Part shown: piece by piece, positions 43,476-53,955 of the stretch
Numbering within the stretch: position 1 is the stretch's first letter
How the letters are laid out: each line of letters begins with the position of its first letter
Assembly (NCBI GenBank): GCA_003117195.1
Contig: BDSI01000020.1
Location: 1,099,146-1,163,145 of the forward strand
DNA: 64,000 nt
Reading direction: 5' to 3'
DNA from: Eudorina sp. 2006-703-Eu-15
Taxonomy: Eukaryota; Chlorophyta; Chlorophyceae; Chlamydomonadales; Volvocaceae
The notes under the pieces: model-generated
What the model saw: the letters and a program-made list of their open reading frames with translations, nothing else
Told to the model about the DNA's origin: nothing
Databases searched by the model: none
Position numbers and translations under genes: made by a program

Positions 43476-44857
43476 TGGGACGGCGCTTTTCGCTGGACGC
43501 TCGGACGGCGCGCGCTGGCTTTGACACTTTCTGTAATCTTTTCGCGCCTTGCGTTCCGTCCCTTGCCTCTGTTGACCTGGGCGGGCATACGATCTGGTTT
43601 ACCCCCTCCTCTCTGCGTGAGCTTCAGCTGCAGGTAGCCCGGTACCGATCGTGCAAACGTCAGCGTCCTTTAGTGGTCGGGTCAGAAAAGGACCCGGGGG
43701 TTCTGTTGCCTGAGTTCATGTCTCGGAAGGCGGCCTCTCTGTTGGCGGGTTTCAAGCGTGTCTTGCAGTTTCGGCCGGGTACCGTTCTGTTTAACGGTGT
43801 TGACGTGGCTGGGCGTCCGACTCCGTTGCCTGGTTTTCCTTATGCAGCTGAGGTCTGGTACGAAGCACCGCGCAAGGGCCCGGTGGTTCCCGATGAGGGG
43901 GACCCCCACATTTCTGCCCTTCTGTCTCCAGGTGCCGCTGCCCTCACAGGTTCAGGCGTCCCTCTTGTTTCCATCTCTGCTGCTAGCCACCGCATGACTG
44001 CGCTTGCGGATACGGGCGCCAGCGATGACTTCATCTCTGCCTCTGAGGTGGAACGCCTTGGGCTGCGACCTGCTACATCTGCGCGGTCTCATGTCACTCT
44101 GGCTGATGGTGGTAAGCAGGCCATTCTGGGACGGGTTACCCTCAGGCTGGCTGTGGGTCCGTTGCGGTTCACTGCTCAGCCGTATGTGTTGCCCAAGCTG
44201 ACTGATGTGGCCACATACATTCTGGGTTCGTCCACGCTTTCTCAGTTTGGGGCGGTTGTCGATTACCCTGCACGTGCCCTGCGCCTGCGCAAGGGTACCC
44301 TGTCGTGCAAGGTTCCCTTCTGTTCTGGGGATCGTGCGTGCGCTGAGCCACCCTGCGTGAATTTCGCTGCTGCTGCGATTTGCCGGCATGAAGAGCCTGA
44401 AGCCATAGGGCGTAAGGCTGCCGTGCGTCTGTTGCGTAAGGGTGCTCATGCCTTGCTTGTACGGCCTAAGCTGCAGTTGAATGCTGCCGTGCAACCTGTC
44501 GCGCCAACTGACCCCGATCTGCAAGCTCTGTTGGAGGAGTATGCCGATGTCTTTCAGGAAATCCCGGGACTTCCTCCTATGCGGCCTGTCGACCACACCA
44601 TACCTTTGGTGCCTGGAGCGCAACCTGTCTCTCGGCCCATGTATCGGCTTAGTCCGTTGGAGCTCGATGAGGTAAAGCGCCAGGTCACCGATCTGCTGAA
44701 GAAAGGTATGATCCGACCGAGCACATCTCCGTATTCTGCCCCGATCCTGTTTGTGGGTAAGAAGGATGGCGGTCTGCGCATGTGCATCGATTATCGGGGT
44801 CTGAATTCGGTTACTGTTAAAAACCGTTACCCCCTCCGCGCGTCGATGATCTGTTAG
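43403..44857 (+). pseudogene. Gypsy pol part 1: protease and start of reverse transcriptase
   Basis: Contains the aspartic protease motif [10 protein letters not shown] (about 43999-44030) and [13 protein letters not shown], then the polymerase start: [38 protein letters not shown] and VKNRYPL. The frame then breaks in the run CCCCCTCC (about 44831-44838), where one C is missing relative to the expected coding sequence, so translation ends at 44857. Whether entry into this frame from gag was by -1 frameshifting or by another base loss cannot be told from one copy. Confidence 0.9.
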
Positions 44858-45465
44858 ACAAACTGCGGGGTGCAGCTTATTTCAGCTCGATTGACCTTCA
44901 GCAGGGCTACAATCAGATCCGCATTGCTGAGTCGGATATCCCGAAAACTGCCTTCCGTACGCCCTTTGGTCACTACGAGTACACTGTCCTGTCCTTCGGT
45001 TTAGTGAACGCTCCTGCAACGTTCCAAGCCGTTATGGATCGCACCTTCCGCCAGTACATCGATAAATTTGTCGTTTGCTATCTGGATGACATTCTGGTTT
45101 TCTCGATGACGCGCGAGGAACATCTGCAGCACCTGCGCCTTGTTTTTGACATTCTGCGCCGTGAGCAACTGTATGCCAAACGCTCTAAGTGTCACTGGGC
45201 CGAGCCTCAGGTTGAATATTTGGGACACATCGTCTCCAAGGATGGCGTTCGCATGGATCCCCGTAAATCTGCTGTCGTACGGGACTGGCCGACGCCTACC
45301 AACCTTCAGGAGCTGCGGAAGTTTCTGGGTCTGACTAACTACTTCCGTAAGTTCATCGAGCGTTATTCGGTTATTGCGGCTCCGCTCACGAACCTGACAC
45401 GTAAGGGTGCCTTCACTTCGGCGGATGCCTGGACCCCGAGTGTCAGAAGGCGTTCGACACCCTGA
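44840..45465 (+). pseudogene. Gypsy pol part 2: reverse transcriptase palm
   Basis: Continues the polymerase in another frame: YFSSIDLQQGYNQIRI, FGLVNAPATFQAVMDRTF, the catalytic YLDDIL (about 45079-45096), LGHIVSKDGVRMDPRK and ELRKFLGLTNYFRKFIERYS. The frame breaks again in GGACCCCGAG (45431-45440), with one C missing, and ends at 45465. Confidence 0.92.
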
Positions 45466-47225
45466 AGCGTGCTGTTGCTGATGATATCATCCTGCGCTTC
45501 CCTGATTACTCGTTACCGTTCCGCGTTGAGGTCGTTACTGACGCATCACTGCATGGCACTGGCGCCGTGTTGTTGCAAGAAGGTCGACCCATTGCGTTCA
45601 CGAGTAAGAAGTTCTCTGGTGCTGAGACCCGTTACACCACGGGTGAGCAGGAGTTGCTTGCTGTCTTGCACGCTCTGAAGGAATGGCGTTGCTACTTGGA
45701 GGGCCGACCGTTTGTGCTCAAGACTGACCATAAGCCCCTAACCTTCCTGCAAGGGGTTCCCTCCTTGAATCGTCGCCAGGCCCGCTGGATGGAGTATCTG
45801 GCTCGGTTCAACTTCAACTGGGAGTATCTGTCTGGATCCATGAATATTGCTGATGCACTCAGTCGGCATCCTTCCTTGCATGCTGCCATCCTGTCTGTTG
45901 CCACGCGTCGTCAGTCTGCCGCGAGCCAACCTTTTGCCGCGTCTGACTTTGCGTCGCGTCTGAAGCGTGCGTACGTCACTGACCCATGGTTCTCTGATCC
46001 AGTCAATACGGGGCATCTGCGTCGCGAAAACGGTCTTTGGGTCCGTCCTGAGGGTTCGTACAAGCAGGTTGTCGTTCCTAACGATGACTCTTTGCGTCGC
46101 GAGCTCCTTTCCCGTTTTCATGAAGGTCCTTTGGCTGGGCATCCTGGTTACGTCCGTCTGCTGGACCTGATCCGACGCCAGTTCTGGTGGCCTCGGCTCG
46201 CCAAGGATGTCGAGAACTATGTGCAGTCCTGCGATCTCTGTCAACGCAACAAGTCCCTGTCTGGTAAGCCTCATGGGCATCTGCAACCTCTGCCTGTGCC
46301 GAATGCTCCGTGGGAGAGCGTTTCCCTGGACTTCGTTGTCTCGCTGCCCAAAACTGAGGGGGGATACGACGCCGTACTCGTACTTGTTGATCGCTTGACG
46401 AAGATGGTGCATCTTGCCCCTACCACGACTGCTTGCACTGCTGAAGACACTGCACGACTGTTCTTTGATAACGTCGTACGATTGCACGGCGTGCCAAAGA
46501 GCGTTGTGTCTGATCGTGGTACTCAGTTTGCGAGTAAGTTTTGGGCCGCGCTGGGTGTTTTGGTTGGGATGCGTGTGAATCTGTCCACTGCATACCATCC
46601 ACAATCTGATGGCCAGACTGAACGTGTGAATCGCGTTCTGGGCGACATGCTCCGTAACTTCGCTGGCCGCACACCATCTGCCTGGGACACCTACCTGACT
46701 GCTGCTGAGTTTGCTATCAACAATGCTGTGAACCGTTCGACTGGCAAGAGTCCTTTCTTCCTGAATTACGGTTATAACCCGGCTCTGCCTGTGTGGCGTG
46801 AGTTGGATGTAAACGTACCTGCTGCTAAGGTTTTTGTCAAGTCGTTTGTGTCCCGGATAGCAGATGCCAGATCTTGCTTGGATGCTGCACAGCAACGGAC
46901 GGCTGACTACTACAACAAATCTAAACGGGACGTCACCTTCCGCAAGGGACAGTTGGTCATGCTGAGCACCAAGAATCTGCGTTCCTTGGCTGAAGGGTCA
47001 CGTAAGCTGTTACCACGCTGGGTGGGTCCATATCCTGTCGCACGCATGGTGGGATCTGTCGCCGTTGAACTTCAGCTACCATCTGACATGCGCATTCACC
47101 CTACGTTTCATGTGTCTCTGGTTCGGCCGTACCGTGGCTCTGATCCTGAACCTGATTCTACTGACACTCCGCCTGTGACGGAGCCTGGGCCTGTTGACTG
47201 GCTTAAGGGCAAGCAAACCACCTAA
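45465..47225 (+). pseudogene. Gypsy pol part 3: RNase H and integrase
   Basis: RNase H: EVVTDASLHGTGAVLLQ, TTGEQELLAVLHALKEWR and FVLKTDHKPLTF. Integrase: zinc-binding HHCC region (GHPGYVRLLDLI and CDLCQRNK), then the D,D,E core with SLDFVVSLPKTEGGYDAVL, SDRGTQFASKFW and AYHPQSDGQTERVNRVLGDM, and a C-terminal IHPTFHVSLVRPY. The ORF stops at 47225, just after that block; the chromodomain often found there in this lineage is missing. Confidence 0.93.
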
Positions 47226-47240
47226 ACCACTAACCCGTCG

Positions 47241-47270
47241 GGTCCTTTTCTGATAAGGCATGATACAACA
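47241..47270 (+). repeat. Right LTR remnant (30 bp)
   Basis: Identical to the last 30 bases of the left LTR (41438-41467). Upstream of it the sequence does not match the left LTR, so nearly all of the right LTR and any polypurine tract are absent, although the outer end and target duplication are intact. Confidence 0.85.
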
Positions 47271-47275
47271 CTGCC
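47271..47275 (+). repeat. Target-site duplication, right (CTGCC)
   Basis: Second copy of the 5-bp duplication that flanks the gypsy element. Confidence 0.9.
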
Positions 47276-48664
47276 CCTCCATCAGCGCGAATACACCTAC
47301 CTGGCTATGCAATGGAACGGCGTGGTGTATTATTGGCCACACCTCCCGTTCGGGGTCGCGCCGGCCTGCCACCTCTACACGATGCTGAAGCAGGAGCTCT
47401 TCCGCCCCCTTCGGTACCGAGGGGTGCGCATGACTTTCCTGATCGACGACCAGATGGGCGCCGCAGCATCGAAGGAGGCGGCAAAATTCCAGTGCGGGGC
47501 GGTGGTGCGCCTACTGGCGGCGCTGGAATTTACCCTAAGCCTGACAAAGTGCAGACTCGTACCCAGCCGGACCGTGCGCTTCTTAGGGATGGAGGTGGAC
47601 GCTAGCGCCCAGGCGTTCCGGGTACCAGCCGACAAGCTGGAAGCCTTTGAACGCTTGCTGCAGCAACAAGAGGGGCGGAGGCTCACTGCGCGGCAGGTTG
47701 CGCAGATCGCGGGCAAGATAATTGCCATGTCACCGGCGCTCTCAACGGCGCCTCTCTACGGGAGACTAGTCCTGCAGGCCGCACGGGGCGTCGGCTGGGA
47801 CGAGACAGTCTGGGCGTTGGCGGAGGTGCTCAGAGAGGCTTGGCAGTTTGTAGCGCTACTGCGCCTCAGGAACGGACGCACACGCTGGCTGAAGGGGCCA
47901 GCCCTTCAGGTGGCCACCCAGCTGGTGGGGGACGCCTCGGACAAGGCGTATGCCGCCTACCTACCGGGGGAAGAGCTGGGCGAGCTTAGTACGATGCAGG
48001 TTCCCTTCACGCAGGAGGAGGTGGAGAACGCGCGGCGGAACGCCGTCAGCAGCACGGAGAGGGAGCTTCGGACCCTGCTGTACAGCTTGTATTGGCTGCG
48101 GGACCGGGCGCCCCACCTGCTGCGAAGAAGGGCGGTGCAATACCAGACAGACAGACAGCCGGCAGAGTGCTGCGTGGCGGGCATGAAGGGCAACCGCTCG
48201 TGCCTGCCTGTCGTCGCGGGTATCCACAAACTCTGCGCGGAGCTGGATACGGACATCTCAGTGGTCTGGTACCCGAGGACGCGGGAGCAGCAGCGGCGGG
48301 CCGACGAGCTCAGCAAGTACGAAGACGCGTCACAATGGATGCTACACTCAGACGTTTACGCCAGCGTCACGAACCACAGCTGCCTGCAGGGGCGTAAGCC
48401 CACTCTGGACGTGTTCGCGGACGCGCACACCACCAAGGTGCCCGGCAGCTACTTTGCGCCATACTGGTGCCCGGGGGTACGGGGGGTGGACGCGTTCGCA
48501 CAGGACTGGGGTTCGCTGGAGTGGGGGGACGGAGCGCAACGGCCGCTGCTCTATATCAACCCCCCTTTCGATACAGTGGCGAGGGTGTTGCGAAAGGTAC
48601 ACGACGAGCGGCCTGACTGTGTGCTCATCCTGCCTATCTGGCCGCGGGCATGGCAGCTTGGCAG

Positions 48665-48814
48665 GTAGCGTTGGCCTCCCTGCCGGTTCGCGCAAAGCTA
48701 CCCCTCCCGCACCGGAAGGACTTGCTCTGGCCTGGACCACAGGCGCCCAATGCGACCAACCAGGGACCCAAGGCGCCCCGATACCGGCTGCAAGCGGTGT
48801 ACGTGATCTGGTAA
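48665..48814 (+). pseudogene. Frameshifted C-terminus of the DIRS polymerase ORF
   Basis: In the next frame the sequence continues VALASLPVRAKLPLPHRKDL and ends YRLQAVYVIW with a stop at 48812-48814. It follows the upstream ORF directly if one half of an 8-bp near-tandem duplication (TGGCAG C TTGGCAG, about 48651-48664) is removed, so the duplication probably disabled the ORF. Confidence 0.75.
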
Positions 48815-49167
48815 CGGCGCAAAGGACGCCCTCGACCCTGGGGTCGGGGGGGGTGCCATGGAGGGTATGGAGGGGCCGCTACGCGGGGTGGATGGAGGGC
48901 TGGAAGAAGCCTACGATCTGAATTAGAGAGGACAGGGCTGGCTCGCAAAGGCGATCCCCACAATAATTTAGTATCGAGTACGGGACAAGCATTTGCGTTT
49001 ACCCAAAGTGTAGACTTTTGTTCTCTTGATTGCGCAAACAGGCGCAAAGGCTTATTACTGGATGACGATTGCGGAACGCTTTGTACTGTGGTAATAGTAT
49101 AATGATATAAATCTTATTAGCTTGATACACTACTCACCTACGTACGGTTCGCCTGCCTACCGCGCGC
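48815..49167. other. Possible 3' end of the DIRS element; no gene
   Basis: No exon seen. A G-rich stretch (48838-48895) gives way to AT-richer DNA. DIRS terminal repeats could lie here, but I could not match them to anything near 39 kb. Confidence 0.4.
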
Positions 49168-49530
49168 ATGCCTGCAGAACCAACCCGGCGGAACCGCATT
49201 CGCGCAGCAGATGAGGAGCCGTCATCATCTGCTGGTAGCTCGAATTCCAACTCATACCCTGCTCAAAACCCTTACACAGCAGTGCCTGTAGCACCTGTCA
49301 TGTTGGCGAACCCGCGACCGCGGTCGTCGTCAGAGCTGCCGACGCCGCCGCAGCAGCAGCTGCAGTACCCTCCTCATCATCCGCAGCACTACGTGCAGTT
49401 CGTGCAAATGTGTCCCTCTACTCAGCAGTACTTGCTTCAGCAGTACCAGCAGCCGCAGTTGAACCCTCTTAACACTCTAGGTCCTCCATCATTACGGCAA
49501 TCGATTACAGTAGAAATTGCAGATCGCTAG
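49168..49530 (+). CDS. Hypothetical Gln/Pro-rich small ORF
   Basis: 120 codons beginning MPAEPTRRNRIRAADEE, then Ser/Asn-rich, then Gln/Tyr/Pro-rich (TPPQQQLQYPPHHPQHYVQF, then QQYLLQQYQQPQ). It may be a single-exon small protein or an exon of a gene that includes the candidate exon at 50034-50160. No known domain. Confidence 0.35.
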   Translation: MPAEPTRRNRIRAADEEPSSSAGSSNSNSYPAQNPYTAVPVAPVMLANPRPRSSSELPTPPQQQLQYPPHHPQHYVQFVQMCPSTQQYLLQQYQQPQLNPLNTLGPPSLRQSITVEIADR

Positions 49531-50033
49531 TATATATGTGAGTGAGTCCTTCTCGAAGCAAACGCGTGCTAGCTCTATTATTGGCGATAGATAGATAACT
49601 ACGCGAATAATAATGTTCATATGAAACCCTACAGTAGCCTGCGGCGGGGTAGGCGGGGTGCGGGGTGCCCACCTCCACGCACGCAGCCAGTACTACTGTG
49701 TGCCTGCTGCGTGCCTCGCTCTATCTGCCGCACGCCGTGCGTGGGTGTCCGTGGATCGATGGGCGCACGCAACATGCGGTCGCTCCCGTTGTTAAGCTCT
49801 ATCTCGCATGTACTGGTTTCGTCGATATGTAATTGGCAACATAGACCAGTAGTCGTCTCGTGGCAGCAGCAGCTTACGTATGCGGATTATTGTGGCCGTG
49901 AGACGGGTAGCATATGTATTGATCGATGGCGTTAGGTACGGCCATTACGTGTACGTACAACGTGCGGTGCCATCCGTCCATCCGTGTCCGTCTCGTCTGT
50001 CTGTAGCATCTATCTGACACGTTAACACTCAGG
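49531..50033. other. No gene recognised
   Basis: About 500 bp between two weak exon candidates. If they belong to one gene this is its intron. A GGCGGGGTAGGCGGGGTGCG stretch is near 49643. Confidence 0.4.
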
Positions 50034-50160
50034 CGGCGCCAGTGGGACCGGCCCGATGGGACCGTACGGCCCGGTGGGACCGTACGGGCAGCAGGCCCCT
50101 GATGGTGACTCGCGAGGCCCCGTGGCCCTCCAAGACTACGGGCCACCGCTGGAGAAGTGA
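50034..50160 (+). CDS. Candidate last exon, Gly/Pro-rich
   Basis: After an acceptor-like ACACTCAG the plus strand reads GGASGTGPMGPYGPVGPYGQ, then QAPDGDSRGPVALQDYGPPL and a stop at 50158-50160. The composition and the stop suggest the end of a Gly/Pro-rich protein. Its upstream exon is not established; 49168-49530 is one possibility. Confidence 0.3.
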
Positions 50161-52619
50161 CCCCGCCTTGGTTGGGGTGGTGGTTCGCTAATAATAGGGG
50201 CGCCCTTGTGGCTAACTCCCCCTGAGCGGGCTTTATCCCTTGCCATGGTTGGTTCTCAGGAGCGGGGTGGTTCCCTGGTAGTGTGGGCCCGGGGAGTGTT
50301 TCGGTGCACTTGTGGAGCCTGTCCGGAGCGCCATGCATGCATGGTGCGTGGCGCCAGTTCATTTAGGCAGTGAATGGTGAGGATGCCTCGCTGTAACATC
50401 CTTAATAATAAGGTGGCGCGTACTAGTAATTATTCCGATACGCCAACTTATTATCTTGTTGAGCGTCTATCTCGCTTTGCTCCTTCAGTTTTTCTGTCAC
50501 GATGTGTACATACATACGTACGGTATTAGGTACGTACGTATACGTACGACATATATTTCCACCGAGGCCAAGCATCCTCACACGTACACACCATCCGATT
50601 GACCATGCATGTATACATACACATGTCCGTTCTATGAACACATGTCCGTTGATTTATTTGCGTGGCTGCTGCGTGGGTGTATGCGTGTTATTATTATATA
50701 TGGACCATGAGCTTATGCATGGGCGACCGACGGTGGATACGTAGATGTGAAGTAAGGCGCACGCATTCGCGTGCGTAGGTACATAAACCCTAAACCCTCA
50801 TTCGCACCCCAAATAAACGCGTGCGTACTGCAGGCCGACGTACGGCAGACGCTGTGAAGCAAGCGAACAGCTAGAACGAAGCGAATGTATGGGATCGATG
50901 GGATGTACGGCGGTACGTTCGTTCGTTCGCACTACTTCTGAATTGATATTTTGCACGGTGGGTGCAGCGATTGCCTGTCAGTGAGGTACTGATAGATACT
51001 GAACATTATATTACGGACCACGCACGCACTACAGGTACATGCAGACTGCGGCGGCGCGGAGGATGTATGTACGGCCGGTGCATGCAGGCCGGTGTGTATG
51101 TCTGCTGAGCGTGCGGACACATGCGTGGTTGCGTGTGCACCCCGCGGGTGATGGAGGATGGCTGGGTGCGCAGACCTTGGTACGTAGGGGTTGATGAGAT
51201 GAGGCGCCTACGATTGATGATGAGCTATCTGGGCCCGTTGGAACACCCGGTCGGGACACGGGTCCACCTTGCAACGGTTACATTATTACAATCAGTGTGC
51301 ATTCGGGTCATGTTCTTAGCGCGGCCATTGCACAGCCTCGCAGTCCTGCCTAACACGAGGGGTTAAATATTGGGCTTGGGGCATGCTTGTTACACAAACC
51401 GTGTCAACATCTGCCGTATAGGTAAGACCGCGCGTGACTACAATTAACCTTGGTCGGTCCTTGGGATGGAGTTCCATAACTTCTTGCTAGGAACCCATGC
51501 ATCCCCGATGGCTCCGCAGCAGACTTATTTTTGGCAACGGGCGGGAGTGGTGGGTTATTATTAAGGTGCGGGGTGGCACCCAAGTTGGAGCCGGGGTGGC
51601 TCACCAGGACGTCTGGAGCAGGGGCCAGCCGGCGGCGGGGGTGAAAAAAGTGACCTGGACTGCGACATGTCGCGGCATACTTGCTACGCGAGCGGACGGA
51701 TGAGCAGGAGCGAGAGATGAGCACAAGGGCCGTTTAAGCCGTAGCTATGGCTGGTATGTACAGTAGGTGACGTACGTACGGATCTTGCGACAAGCACGCA
51801 CGGACCTGGATGGGAATCCATGCATGGGTTCAAATGCGCTCAATCATCGCGTGATGACGTATGGGCATGTCGGTGGCCGTACGTCGCACCGGTCATTACC
51901 CTGAGCAGAGGTTCCCCAGCAGATCGATACTCCTGCTTTGGTAGGCTGCGGTCGGTGCAACCTGAAGACCCGCCGCTCATTGCGCGTCTGGATGGATACC
52001 CAAGTAAGATGCGTCGAAATCCATTGGAGTGCTCCTCGCCTTGGCGCCGAGATGGGCCAAGAATAGAAAACCCGGCAGGCTTTGCATGTGAGGCTGCTGG
52101 CCAAAAACGCATATCTCCTCACCCGCCGAACCAAGCAAGCATCAGGCCACATACATCACATCCACACAAAAGAATCAATGCACTGCAGAGTCCTTCGTGA
52201 CAGGCCAGCAGCGTCAGCTAGTTAATATAAAGGACGACGGCTTCACTTGGCCGTACATGCTGCCAACTCAGCGACTCAAGCCTGCTATGCATGGCCCGCA
52301 TCCTGTCAGCAGCCTGAATACTGAACTATGACTGAACACAAGTGGAGGACCCTTTTCAGTTCCGCGTTTGGACGAGGCCGCGCATGACCTCCTGCTCAAC
52401 ATCCATGCATCTTCGTAATCTTTACAACGTCATGCATGCATGCGCAGCAAAGACGACCAATGGCCAGGCGGAAGTCCGCAAGGCGGCCCCGGCGGCTCGG
52501 CCTCTGCCCCGCGGCAGAAAAGGGGCCGACGCGCGCCCCTCCTTTATTTGCTTCAAGCCCGTGGACATACAGCCGCTGGCTCCACCTTCACATGTACGAG
52601 CAGTCATGCCCACCGGCGA
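50161..52619. other. Gene-poor stretch
   Basis: No supported exon in about 2.5 kb. It contains ACGTACGTACGT-like runs (50513-50550), a two-unit telomere-like CCCTAAACCCT near 50787, and the second copy of a dispersed repeat. The right end should hold the 3' UTR of the ubiquitin-conjugating enzyme gene. Confidence 0.55.
51510..51835. repeat. Dispersed repeat, copy B
   Basis: Partner of 34480-34770, same orientation. It ends at CCATGCATGGGTTCAAATGC, beyond which the two copies no longer match. Confidence 0.75.
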
Positions 52620-53899
52620 CTACAGCTTTCCCAGCAAAGACTTGAGCTGCGGCATCAGCTGCTCCGTGTACTGCCGCACCTTCCCCTGCGGAACAGATTC
52701 AGGCAGGCCAGGAGTCGGTCATTAGGACATAGCGTCTGCACGCGGTATCTACCGGACCTCTAATTATTTCCGAATGAATTTAAGTATTGGGGACTTCGCA
52801 AAGCCCTTAAACCATTGACGGGGACAACTCGCAACAAATTAGAGGTTGTAGATACGGTAAATACGTTGACAGCCTCGCAAAAATCTCGCAAAAAGGCCAC
52901 CGGCGATTTGCCAGGTGTTTTGGATGTTGTACGATCCCAACCGATGCTGTTGGGTACGCAGGGTCCATGGTCGAGGCTGCAAGCCTGTGCATGTGACAGG
53001 TCCGGAGTTGCACCACGCACCCGCCCTTGGAACCCACGCCCGAAGGGCCCACCACATGCACTGCGTTCCATGCGTGAGTTCGTTTCCGTTCCGCCCGGAG
53101 GAGCAAAGCGACCTCGCAAATAAATCTTCACATTTCCTAGGAACATCGGAAGCGTACCTCGCAATTATTCACTGTTTCTAGTTTCAAATAAATAAATTTT
53201 CGGTCCTCGCAAATATTTAGAGGCAGAAGGGTATCTACCTGACTAAGCGAAATTCAGCAGTCCAACTGCACGACCAGCTGTCCGATCCGTCCCCCGCCGG
53301 CCGGCTGGCGCGGCCGCGACCGCAAACTCCCCTCCAAAGCCGCCGGGGTCCTCACCTGGTGACACCACCGCGTTGGACCCTTCCCGCCTGCCCACGACCT
53401 GACGTCCCACCCCGCGGTCACCGAACGCCAACCCCACAGCACACTACTCACCAGGTTCTCCTCCGTCGTCCCACTCCCGCCCCAGCGCGCTGCCTGCGAC
53501 TGCCGCGGCTGGGTGGCCGAGGCGGTGATGCTCGCCAGCCACTCGTCGTACTGCCGCAGCAGCTCCGGCCGCTTGAGCCGAAAGTGCTGCGTCAGCACAT
53601 CCCGGAAGGTGGACCCACCTGCGGGGCCACCAGGGGATGGATGGAGCCGTACGTCACACACACACACACACAGCGGACTGCGAGGCGCAGACCGCCCGGG
53701 ATGGGCCTTCGCCCACTCCCTTGAGGGGGCACAGCGGTCACCGATCCTCGGGGATCGGGCACGCGCCCTAGGTTGAGAGCGAGGGGACAGAGGCCCCTTA
53801 CGCCCCTTTCCCCCGTATCCGGGGGAAAGTGCTTCGGCGGTCTCCCGTATGGGGCGGGTTAGCGCCCCCGGCCAGTGTCGGCCCGGCAGATATGTAACG

Positions 53900-53955
<56 letters not shown>

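Larger units (their letters stand above)
41377..47270 (+). mobile_element. Ty3/gypsy-type LTR retrotransposon (5,894 bp), inserted in the DIRS element
   Basis: Ends are TGTAGTGTATAACG and CATGATACAACA (TG...CA) inside a perfect 5-bp duplication CTGCC. Order: short left LTR, primer-binding site, leader, gag, protease, reverse transcriptase, RNase H, integrase, right terminal remnant. Integrase lies after RNase H, which is the gypsy order. The pol frame has two single-base losses and the 3' end is deleted, so this copy is not autonomous. Confidence 0.93.
41303..48668 (+). pseudogene. DIRS reverse transcriptase / RNase H / methyltransferase-like ORF, split by insertion
   Basis: Part 1 (41303-41376) reads DVTYYLTPEDWLYTTDDKSG and continues YWQLP, the first catalytic block of a DIRS polymerase. 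Part 2 resumes at 47271 in the same frame once the inserted element and one copy of the 5-bp duplication are removed: LHQREYTYLAMQWNGVVYYW, LPFGVAPACHLYTMLKQELF and MTFLIDDQM (the DD catalytic pair). RNase H follows (LVGDASDKAYAAYLPGEELG, SSTERELRTLLYSLYWLR), then LDVFADAHTTKVPGSYFAPY and the methyltransferase-like YINPPF. It is cut short at 48668 by an 8-bp near-duplication. Confidence 0.85.

Noticed and set aside
50780..50800. Telomere-like CCCTAAACCCT
   Set aside because: Only about two units; too short to call an interstitial telomere.
53240..53350. Extra exon of the ubiquitin-conjugating enzyme ending [11 protein letters not shown]
   Set aside because: The frame is open after a good acceptor, but it ends in a stop with no in-phase donor to reach the terminal exon at 52685; it may be an alternative 3' end.
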